Source of the DNA: Cryptomeria japonica
Taxonomy: Eukaryota > Streptophyta > Pinopsida > Cupressales > Cupressaceae
Assembly: GCF_030272615.1 (NCBI RefSeq)
Contig: NC_081414.1
Coordinates: 50,129,136-50,193,135, forward strand
Direction of reading: 5' to 3'
DNA: 64,000 nt
Position numbers and translations under genes: made by a program. The notes beneath the pieces were generated by a model. The model saw only the letters and a program-made list of their open reading frames with translations. It was not told the DNA's origin and ran no database searches. This document shows, piece by piece, positions 34,501 through 46,500 of this stretch (position 1 is the first letter of the stretch; each line of letters starts with the position of its first letter).

Positions 34501-37500
34501 ATGATATTCACTCACCAAGCTTCATTGACCTCCTCAAACTCAAATAAGAGACAATTTAGCAACAAGAGCAAAACCTTGTCCTAAGGAAGACTTTCAAAGA
34601 TGACCCTAACCCGGAGCATCCACTGACTCACCTTTAGCTAAAATGGAGCCTGCTCCCTTAGTGATCCCTCTGGCAACACTCAACATGCAACGGCTAATAG
34701 ACAAAACCTTAAAAGACCTAGAAAACAAACCCCAGAAAGCAAAAAGTAGGGGTCTCCATTTACAATGGGACGATGTGTGAATACATCACAACAAGACCCT
34801 CCCTAGTTCTGCAAAACTTTTGGATATGACCATGTTTACCACAATCCTTCCAACCTGATGTTTACAATGTCCCCTTATTTTATGATTTAGGAAATAGGGA
34901 GATTTATCTTGCAAAGATCAATTGCAAAAGACTTCTTTCCATCAAGTCCAAAATATCACTATGAATTACAATATATGATAACACTTATAAACTTATTTAA
35001 TGGATAAGATATGGATAATGATAATGTTATTTCAAAGAATAATGTATATATTGAATATAGATCATTGCTATATCTGATATAAACTGATACAATTATGCAA
35101 AGATGATCTTGATAGCTTTCTCTGATTTAACAATGGGGGATGTGCTATAATGTTGTTTTATAATCACTTATAGCGATTGAATTGCTGTCTCTAATACCAT
35201 CTTTCAATTCATGCAACTGATTCCACTTATTGCTTATAGCAACAATTGCTATGTCTAATATGTCGATATGCTTGTGCAATTCTGATTAATGCTGCTATGT
35301 CTGATATTAATCCTTTGATTTATGCAACAAGGTGCTGTCTCTGATCTTTCCTTAAGTGTATTCAACCAAGAATGCCAAAGGCAATCGCTCAATATAGAGC
35401 AGATCCACAAGGGATAAATAAAAGAGATAAAATCCAAATCAATGCCTTGAATGAATGATGGGAATGTCTTCTTATATCTGCCTTCTTAAATGATAATTCA
35501 CTTAGTAGAGACATGCCCCATGTCCCTTCAAACTTGCCATTCTTCATAACAGCTATTAATTGTTTTCTTCATTATTATTTTTGTCATCAATTAGACTTTG
35601 CATTCTTTCACTATGATTCACACTTGTAATCGCTGATGCCTCCTCATAACTTAATCAGGATTTAATATTGTTGCTCTTCATTAATATTAATTCCATTGGT
35701 AATGATATAGGTTATTATAATCAATATCGATTATTCTTCTGTTGCTACTAATCATTGATTAGTTAAATCGATATGATTGGTCAAGGGATGTCAACCACTC
35801 AGTCTCTGTTAACTATATTGCTGTTTAATGATTCTTATTGTCTTGCTAACATCATCTTCTTTGCTATCGTTTTGCCTCATACGAGTTGTTATTTACTAAT
35901 TCTTATTGCTGTCAATAACAACGATTATCCTTAGCCAAGTAGGCTTTATCGTTCATCCTCTAAATCTCAGTAGATATTGCTCTTGTCATTGTCTTATCTT
36001 TAATATTTATTGATGCTTGGCTTGGTCGATTCTCTTGTAAACAAGTTCAATCTGCATATTATATATTGTTTGATATTTTGAACGGTTTATATTAATCTCT
36101 ATTGTAGACAATCGGGCCATTATGCTAATGATGCTTGATGCTTGATCTGTTTATTGTGCATCGTCTTCAGTCATGTATGAAGCATATCGATATTAATTTT
36201 ATCTATCAATCTTCTTGTTTGCTATTATGGAAGATGATCATTGCCTTGAGGATGTTGATGGTGACATCATTCATCTTGGACTTATCCTTTTACCTCATAA
36301 TATTATTAGGAAAATTGTCTTATTCATAAGACTTTACAATTTTCCGAATATCTTATGTCTAACCGCATATGTACATTTACTTCTAACTATAGATCTATTT
36401 CTACTGTCTTCTTACTAGCCCAAGGTTTGCCACTCCATGAACATAAATCGTTTATTGTTGGCCAACTCTCTAGGTTAAAGATGGGGATATTACAATGTTG
36501 GGTAATATTGCTATCTCTCCCACTATCCAAAGACACAAAAAACGAGATCAGATTCTCAAAAAACTTCACAGTTATGAAAGAACACGATTTTGTCAAAAAT
36601 CATCAAAAGAAGCAACACCCACGATTTTGTAAAAAACTGTCAAAAAAACTTTTGCTAGAAGAACATCATTCGCCCTAGAAACCCTAGGTGTGACCCAAAA
36701 CAAGCTGCAAGAAACCATGATTTTGTGGAAAAATCATCAAACCATCGATGCGATGCACATGATTTTGCGAAAAAATTGATAAAAACCTTTGTTTTGTGGA
36801 AAAAACAGTAAAACCCCATGACCACGATTTTTAGGAAAAATCATGCAAAACCCTCCCTGATTTTATGGAAAAAATCATATAAAACCCTTCCATGATGTTT
36901 TGTGGAAAAAATCTGAAAATCCTTCCTGATTTCCAACAGCAAACCACTTTCTTTTATAAAAAAACGATTCAAAAAATATTCTCCTGATTTCCAACAGCAA
37001 ACCACTTTCTTTTATAAAAAACGATTCAAAAAAATTTCTCAAAAATATTCCAGGTATAAGCCACAATTTAAAAAAAAAAAATTTGCCAAAAAACTTAGAG
37101 CAATCTATGCTCTGATACAATGAAATGATAATTGAATGTTCTAATTAATTAAGGAGAGGAATATTCCTTATATAAAAATTTATAGGACGATCTTTCCATA
37201 GTGAAAATGATCGATAGTAGAAACACGAAAGACAGAAAGGAAACTTCCTAAAACTAACTAAACACAAAAGTCATAAACAGAAGTTTCTAAATACTAACTA
37301 AATGACTTAGATGAATATTATATCAATATTACAATATTATTTTAATATATATTTCTATTAATAAAATAAATAATTAGTATATAAATAAAAGTAATATATG
37401 CGTATATCTTATATAAATAATAATACAAGTATCTAAAAATATAATACTGATAGATAATATTAAAAATATATGAAAACATAATATAATAATAATATCAAAA

Positions 37501-40500
37501 ACATATTAAATATAATGTGTAGAGCAGGTATTGGTCGTCAAAGTGAATTCATATGTGTTTTATTTGGCAGGTATGTGCCAGCAAGTCGGACTTTTGCCCC
37601 TACTCTATAATGGGGTCCCTACCCTATCTAATGGGGTCATGGTGTTGGGATGGAAAAGAAATAGCTGATCCTATTGTTGATCCCTTTATACAAATGATTG
37701 ATTAGAGAGAGTGGTGAAGGCAGGATTCATTCATGTTTCTCACTAACTATTTCCATTTCATGTTCCATCTACCAAATAATGTTCATAGAGGATTAAAAAA
37801 CACCTAGGATGCCTAGGCTGGACCTTGGGTGAGCCCAAGGCCATCCCAAACCCACATCAAATCTCAATCTAAATTTTCACAATACGGGAAGACATATAGC
37901 CCAAAGCAATATAACATATACCTTCGATCAATGTTTGTTTACATGTTTTTGACATTCAAGGGTTATTGTGTTCCATGCTTAACACTTTCCCATGTTAATT
38001 ATTTGCATCTCTTCATACAGTGCCAAATTCAAAATACTTCTAATAGAAATGGCATTACAACACAACTAATTTTCTTTAGCTCTTGACAAAATTATTTGGA
38101 AGTTCAATTCAACTTCTTAGTCACGAAGGGAAAGAGAGGGAATGTTCCTTCAACCGAATATTTTGGAGCTTAGATATTCAATTAGTTTAACCCTCTTTTA
38201 ATAGTTGAATTGTTACATGACATCCTTCAAACCTAAGTCACAAGGTTCAGTGAATTTCAAGCTTGAAATTTGAATTTTAGCGAACATTAAACTTATATAT
38301 CAAATTCATTAAAATTCGCCTTTAGATTCGTAGAGGAATAGTCGGGTATATTTTTTATTGAATTATATCCTCAGAAAGCATTGTTTTAGGGTTTAAGGAA
38401 AGTGTTTTAAGGGTTTTCGGCCTGTTTTTTATGCTAAAACATTCCTAATTGGGAATCTATGCCATCACTAAGAGCTGTGCACTGTCAAGCTGTGCAACTT
38501 CTACAATTTCTGCCATGTGATGACTCAGTCAATGCCGTTTATTCCACTTCCACGCTAGTTAGATCCATTGGCTTGTCAATGTCGTTTCTTTTAATTCCAC
38601 GTGAATTAGATTTGTTGGTCTAGACGTCCAGAAATGCCATGAATTTTGGTTCTTTATTTTTTTCATTATTTATTTTCTATGTAGGCTTTTTCATCTATAA
38701 TACTTTATCAAGTATTTTTTTCATTTACATTAATTTTTATTTTTTAATAAAATATTTGATTTATATTTGTTATTTGTTTTTAGGGCAATATTTATCTATA
38801 AAATATATTTTTAAAATTTTTTCAGTAATATATGTTAATAACTGTATAAATGTCAAATAATATTTTACTTAAATTAAATTGTTATTAGAAAATTTAATAT
38901 CTATTATAATTAAATTTATTATTATTTTATTTTATTTTTAATATTAAAATTAAATAAATCAAACTGTCCTATTTTAAACTATTCAATTTAGATTTTAAAT
39001 TAGTTATATATAACATTTAAAAAATATAAAGTATCTAAATTAAATTTAACAAATATACTTAAATTTAACATATTCAAATTAATTTTAACAAATATGTTAT
39101 TTTTAATAAAATATTGTTTAATTGTTTTTTTCTATTAAGGATATATGTTGACATAAAAAGCTGATTACAATAGGCGCTGTTAAACAAAAAAAAGAAAAAA
39201 AACCATAGACAGTTATGTCAAAAGTTTAGCAACCACTAAACTTAGCCTACATAACTATCTAACTTTACAGAACTTTGAGTTACATCGCTGAGTAATCAAA
39301 TAGATCAAGTATATATCATGAAAGCAACAGATTTCTCAAAATAGAGCAAAAGGAAGTCATCACGAGCAATCACAGAATGCCTTCCTCTCTACATGGGATC
39401 CATGCCATCCAGCCTTGCTGTCCCTCTAACTACCTGAAGACTTTGTCATCTCTGATGTATTATTCATATGGGTGACTGATTATCTCAGCCATAGGAGTTT
39501 CTGCTAGTTGTATAGCAGTGAGTGGAGCCACTGTGATGACTTCATCTCCCTGTTGTTTGTCACCTTTCTTGTGAGCTGCCACGTCGTTTATGAAGCCATG
39601 TAGAGCAGTCTCAAAGGGGGAAGGTTCCCGGCTCTCCCGTGACCATGTGTATCCATGTGATACTTCCCAAGACCCGATTCTTACCATGCCATCTTTGAAG
39701 AGGTCCTCGAGCTTCTTCTTTTTGATCTTGATCGCCACTGTAGCCTGCACATCAATTCTATAAAATATGAGCCTCCTCAGAGACTCAGTAAGGTTCCTGG
39801 AAATATCACCAAAAACATTGTCATTTCTAAGTTTCCAAATATGCCACATAATTAAAGCAGAGAGGAGGCCAAAAAAATAGTTATAAGACTTCTTAAGACC
39901 CCTGATGGATCCAGAAAGAATCTCAAGCCGGGATAGGGTAAATCTATCAGAGAAACCAAAGATTTTCCAGATTTCAATAGCAAAGGAACATTCGAAAAAA
40001 ATATGAGGGACAGTCTCTGGGAGCCCACAAAAGCTACAAAAAGAGTGATCACCATTGGGAAGCCTGAGAGGAAGCCTGTGCAAGAGGAGACGCCAAAGAA
40101 AGCATTTGATCTTAGGCTCGACAAAGGAGGACCACAACTTACAGAAAGTCTTCGACCATTCAAGAGGATCAAGGCAAAGATTCCAGCAAAGGTTCACATG
40201 GGGGATAATGGAAGGGTCGCCTGCCAGGAGAGCATAAATCTGCTTAGACTTGATATTGGGAAGGAAGGATCCATTAGGCCATTTGAATTTAAGGTGGCAG
40301 CTGAATTGGGAGATAGGTAAGCCAAATCTGGATCTCAGATCTTCCCAACCAATAATATTCCCTTCTTGAATAATATCTGCCAACTAAGAAATACCTTTCT
40401 CATTCCATAGTCTAGTTGAACACCCTTGAAGAAGAGCAAGCGACTTCTCCTTGTGCTTAAGATTCCACCAAATGGATCTATTGCCACAGATCAAGTTTTG

Positions 40501-43500
40501 GCTGTGGTTTATCTTACTATCAGTTATATATTTCTTAACTTGGTCCCATCCTTTCCATATAGATTTAAACACTACTGAGCCATGTATTTTAATATCCATG
40601 TTACCAGTCATGATATCATTGAGAGATAAATTATTCCATTTCTTGTTATTCTTAGGAGTTCCCTTAACAATGTTGTTCCTTATCAAGACTTTCCAAGGTT
40701 CTTCCCCCTCCATAGCCCTTACAATCCATTTGGTGGCAAGAATGATTCCTTGGAGCCTTAGATCCTTAAGACCTAATCCCCCCTGCTTCTTCTCTGTGGT
40801 GCACCACTCCCATTTCACTGCATGTCCTTTCCTATTACCCCTGCCATCTGACCACAGGTAGTCTCTAATCCTCTTATGGATAGTGTTAAACTGATACTGA
40901 CAAAAAAGCCAAGCAGAGGAATAGTAGATCATATAGGAAGAAAGGATTTTCTGACAGACCTGCACTCTCCCGGCCATGGATAGGTATTGACTATCCCATT
41001 TTAAAAACTAACAGATTTTAATATTTAGTTTATTGATTTTGAGCTTTTTAATTAAATTTAATATTGTTTTTTAATGGTTTTTAATTTTTATATTTAATAA
41101 ATTAAGCTGTCATAATTTAAAAAAATAAAAATAATTATAAGGCGAATTTAATGTCGAATTTTTTTTTCTAATTTTTTCTTTGTTGAATTTCATTCGAATT
41201 TTATTGTTGCCGAATTCAAACTCGAATTTGAACCTTGTGACTTGGCTTCAAACATTCTTTTCTGTGGTGCTTTGTAGACTGTTGTTATTGTGTGTGTGGT
41301 GGCTAGTTGTAATAACTGAACAGTCTACCCTTTTCATGGTGAGGCCAATAGAGCACACCTCTTTGTCTCTCCTATTTTTAAAAATTTTTTTTTCTTTAAA
41401 ATAATTTTCTTTCGGACAATTAATGTTACTGAAATCTAGAAGATAGGCACTTGTTTCTCTGCCCCTGACCTGACTTTGTTGCTGCACCCTTCCTTACCTG
41501 TTGACTTGTTAAGCTTAGTGTCTTATAGAACAAGACTGACTCTGAATGTTGATGTCTTTTAGGTTAAACTGAAGAACTAGAGTCAATGTGTGTTTTGTCT
41601 TTGTTTCTAATAATATTGAAGTTTTAAAGCAATACCAGAATTTGTTTTCATACCTTTAGAAGATATCTAATTGCAGAAGTGGACAAGCACCATAAAATTC
41701 AAATTCAAAGCATTGCTGCCCTATGAAGCATGGCTAAGTGCAATACTCTTGCTGACATGAATATAGAATAACTTCAAGTTTTTCCATTAAAATTTATAGT
41801 TTAAGAACTAAAGAGAGAAATAGTGGCTTTATGCAATTGGACAACATCGCATGTGTTATAAATGCAGATTTACATAATCCATTGCACTTATTTGCTTTGT
41901 AATTGGTTATCATCTTCATCAGGACAATTTTTGAAAGATGCCATTGGAGTAGAATTTCAAAGCTTACTGAGCTTATTGTTTTTTTTTTATGTTTCTTGAT
42001 ATTTAGTTGGATTTGTTATAGTAAAATAAAACTAAGTTATTTTCCTTTGGGTTTTCACTGATTTGTGTTAACTGGAATTATGATCCTTACGCAGAAAATT
42101 ATGTGGAAGATTAACAAATCAATAGTAAAGGAGTTCCTGCCAACAGAGCCAGTCGATTTCCCGATTGAACCATGGTGGGGTGTCTGTCTTGTCAACTTCA
42201 CCTTGGAGGAATTTCGGGTGAGTTTGAGTCTGTCCCATAAAATTTGTTGTTACAATTCTCCTGCTTGCATGAAAGTCAAAAGATAAACTTTTTATATACT
42301 TCTTTTGCAATTAAAACATTGCTACCATTATAGAAACAGAAGTTCAATTTTATTTCTTAGCAAGTTGGAAAGTGTTGATGCTGTAAGTTGATATTTGTAC
42401 CAGTGATCTAGTCTGATTACCTTCACTACAACTACTCTTCTGATTGTTACCAAAGGTTTTCTTTACAGCATACTTTATTCATAGCTTCTGCTTGTTTGTT
42501 TGTTGGCATGTATTACTTATCTGATTATTATTATGTTAGTTTATATGCTTGATGACATTTACATGCTTATCTACAATCATAGAATAACATTCAAAGATAC
42601 AAGCGTGTTGGTTTCTTGCATGTTCAGGTTCAATTAAAATAGTGTTATTATAAATGAATTTATCTGTTATTTGAGCTCTAAATTCTTTAATCATGTTTTC
42701 TTCTGAAATAGAAACTCACAGAAGATGAGATGGCAACAATAGACAAAATCTGTAAAGAGGAGGCAAATTTGTTTGTGTTGTTTGATCCTCAAATAATTCT
42801 CGGGTTATACCGAAGAGGATTAGTGTACTTTGATGTCCCTGTTTATCCAGATGATCGGTTCAAAGGTCTGTCACCTTCTCATTTCTCATTTTAATGTACA
42901 TATGTAATTTGCCTGAGAATAGTTTTTGGGGGGTAACAAGTAATGTGTTTTTTGTAGTTTATGTTTGTGTATAAGTCGCTCAAGCAAATATTGCCATCAC
43001 TGCTACTGGACTTATTACCAAGTTGATTTCGTTAAAAGAATAGAATATAATGTCCTTTTTTGAATAAGTTGGTTCTTCATGCTATAACAAGAATGCACCA
43101 AAGTTCTTTGTTATGCAATTTTTTTTAATAAAATAGCAGTTCAGAACAGACAAAGAGGTTGCCTGCTTATTGCTGCAGTTATACTTCTTATGGAAAATGT
43201 GTTCTAGACGCATCTTTGTTTGTTAATTGCAGATTTAATAAATTATGACAACAAACTTTTTTCTTCTTATTATATCAATTATGAAGTGTTTCTGTTGGAC
43301 ACAAGGAGATTCTACTAATTTACTTGTGTGACCAAGTAGATGAATTAGACTGAAAAGCAGAGGAAGTTAAAATAGCTAATTATGAGTGCTAAATTCTTTC
43401 CATCAATTACAGCAAAAAAATAAATTTCAAAAGTAAATCTAGATTAAAATCTCTGGAGCAGAAAAACTTAATAGGAGGGCTAAAGCCTAGAGAAATTAAT

Positions 43501-46500
43501 ATATTCAAAGCCACGTATATTTAAAAAATAACATGAAATGGTGGTCGCAGGCTAGAAATAAAAGTGCTAGTAGAGCCAAATAAGGCAGGCGATATGGACT
43601 GAGGCTCTAGTCTAGATCATAGTTGAGAGTGTCAATTCTTTTAACATTCTTCTTGACCACCTTGAAAGGGCCAATACAAAATTTGTTGATGCCCTCAAGA
43701 TAATGACCTAATGTTGAGAGGGCCCAGTTGAACAATCTGATATAGAAGCTAGGTATAGTACTCCTAACATCTGTAATCAACAATCTTTTGAGTAGACAGA
43801 ACATTGGTAAGGCTGTCTGCCTGAAGAATAGCTGGCTCTCCACATTGGGGCAAGAATATGAGGTATGCCATGCCAAATAGCTAATATTAGAATTGATATT
43901 AGAATATGTTCTTTTTGTGCTAGTAATTATTGATATTTTGAAGTTATTATTGTAGTTGATGATTTGAAAAAGTCAAAAAGATTGTCTTATACTGATTCAA
44001 CCCCCCTCTCAGTACAATCTTGTGCTCATCAGCTACTTGCATAGGAACACTATCTTATAGATCTATGAACATTTGCATTAATGATTGCTGCATTAATGAG
44101 CACTTCACACCCCTAGTGGCAAATGGCTGCTTCACATTTCCTTAAAGAATAATGATCCCGTAGACACTTCTTAATGGTGAAAAGAAAGCTACTCTTTCTC
44201 TCTCTCGTTAGCTTGTATTCAAGGATGAAGTACTTGATTGAAATAGTGATGATCCATAAAAATTTGATTAATGTCTTTTTGACTAGGAGGGGAAATGTGT
44301 TATAGACAATCTGCACTAAATTTTAGTGCGAACAGATTTCCACAATCCATGTAACTATCTTTTCAGTGCTCAACACAACACCAAATGCCACATTTCCACC
44401 ACTCAGCTTGAGGTTAAGAGCTGGTATGAGCAGGGACAATCTGAAAATCACTTGGCAATGCTGATATAAGATGTAACAGGTCTGAGATATCAAAGGACAC
44501 ACATGATTGCAGGTCTTAACAGCCACCAAACTCAACAAAACACCCTTTTAACCAACAAAGTCCACATCAGAAAACCAAATGATAGTTTTGGATATACCCA
44601 GTGCCACCAAACAGCACAAAAAACCAAATAAAGTGGGGGTGATTCATGCCCAGGAGTCTCACATCAGGTCTGAGTATGTACAACCTGTACTAGGGCCATA
44701 CTTTCCAGCAGCATAGAACTGTCTAGTGCAAAAAGGCATAGTCTTCAATCTCAGCAACCAAAACAAACCCCAAACACACCCATGCGCAAGTACAACAGGC
44801 TTCCAAAGGATTGGTATGACCAAGCATAGATTCTCACCAAATGCCTACCAAGTACCCCAAACAAACTCTGTAAAATGATCATCAATCAAACCCAAAAAAA
44901 TATCTGCAACTAGAAAACATCAAATACCTTCATCACGAAACCCCCAAAACTGAAAACTCTTCTTGAAGCTTAATGGTGGTTCTTGAATGAAATCACACTG
45001 AATCCAGTTAGGGTTTGTCTTTCAAATCCACAAGCAGAAGAATTTTTGTCCTCTAAAGATCAAGGAAGAACTCTTAGGTTCAATCCAACTACATTTTATT
45101 ATCAAATCAATAACTTTTATAACTTTTCTACAGGGAATTCGCAACTTAAAAATTATAATAATAACTTTTCCCTCATAAATGACCTTTTTTGAAATAATAT
45201 TAAAAGTTCATGTGCAAAGGCCCCTTTAACTAGGTGTCCAATTTTTAAAATACTTTATCACCTTTCCAACAAGCTATTTTTTTTTTAGACTGCAAGGATC
45301 AGGTATAGCACCCCCCTATAAACTGCAGTGCGCTGGGTAAACTTTTTAATGTGATCGGTGACGCTGACGCAACACATCCTCCGGTACCACGTGGGCTAGG
45401 GGGAGAATAGACCTTGTGACCTCATGCTTCACCACTGGAAGCTCTCACCAATCGAGCTAGGCCCCCAGCCCCATCTTTCCCACAAGCTATTATACTAAGA
45501 TGTTCTTTTAATTTTTTCTTGACATCAAACAACAATTTTGAAATATTAATCAGTTAATCAATAAATCACCCAATTTGTGGAAAGCAGTGAAATTTAATGG
45601 GAATCATAATCAAACTCTGATCACATTAGGATGATATTGAAGATGTAGGATGATGATCAGAGCTAATTGAGTAACTCAATAAAAATAGACGTGCTCTCCA
45701 AGAAGTTTGGAGAAGACCCCAGAAGTCCAAAAGCACTTTTGAAAGTGTCATAGCAATCCATATTGCCAACTGGGCTCATTGCCAAAAATAGAAATCCTAA
45801 GTACTGAATCTGCATCCTCCAAGAAGTTTAGAGTTCTCTCTAGCACACGTAGAAGATGTGTAATGTCCCGCCGTCCTAGCCAGTTCAATATTCAGGGTTA
45901 GTTTATTAACAAATCCTCGTAGACTAATGATACGGATAGAGGACACTTGATTTGGTGATTATTCTCTTGTTTCAGATGGCACTCTAGAGTAAACTCAGTG
46001 GCATCAGTTAACTATTATATTATCACCAAGTTGCCAGTTTAAAAGTACATTAAAATCAAGCAAAACACTTGCTAAAAGTGACTTAAGTCTAATGAGAGAG
46101 TGAGGTGCTTTCTTGCTAGCCACCCTTGAGGAGAGAGAATGAGTTCACTTGAGGATATAAGTGAAGGATTTTTAAAAGACTAATTTTTCTCAAAAATTAA
46201 AAGCATAATAATAAGATATTTTAAGGAGGGGAAAGGAAATCATGGTTAGGGCGCACCTCTTGAAAAGTATATGAAGGCAACTTGTGAGAGGGTGGAGACA
46301 TGTATGGTTATTATTAATTTCACCTTATCTCCTTGAGGATCTTATTGGACTGAGTTTGAGGTGCTTGTGAAGACGGAAACTTTCACTGGTGGACACACTT
46401 GCTGTTGTGAGAGAAAGCAAGCTGATTCTTTCTAACTGGTTATCACCTAAACGGCGAGACCAACCCAAAGTGTGAGAGGATATTTCAATACAAGGATGTC

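Larger units (their letters stand above)
29561..37349 (-). mobile_element. Copia-2 shell: two LTRs with the interior replaced by nested insertions
   Basis: Similar LTRs lie in the same orientation at 29561-29781 and 37121 to about 37349; both begin TGAAATGATAATTGAAT. On the minus strand the right LTR is followed by TTGTATCAGAGC (37120-37109), the copia initiator-tRNA PBS. The leader at 36500-37108 resembles that of Copia-1. No gag or pol remains: the space holds a Z LTR with an internal region, the palindrome array, repeat X and a solo LTR. Flanks are too AT-rich to call a duplication. Confidence 0.75.
38233..41245. mobile_element. Non-autonomous TIR element (hAT-like), 8-bp duplication CTTCAAAC
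   Basis: The ends CTAAGTCACAAGGTTCA and TGAACCTTGTGACTTGG are inverted repeats; CTTCAAAC lies at 38225-38232 and 41246-41253. An 8-bp duplication suggests the hAT superfamily. The interior is very AT-rich and encodes no transposase. A LINE of about 1.85 kb is inserted in it; without the LINE the element would be about 1.16 kb. Confidence 0.85.

Noticed and set aside
40003-40861. + strand frames of 105 and 136 codons
   Set aside because: They are antisense shadows of the LINE ORF2 tail.
43607-43876. Ty3 integrase C-terminus (GPFKVVKK) on the minus strand
   Set aside because: Only one short phrase matches, and adjoining integrase or chromodomain motifs are missing.
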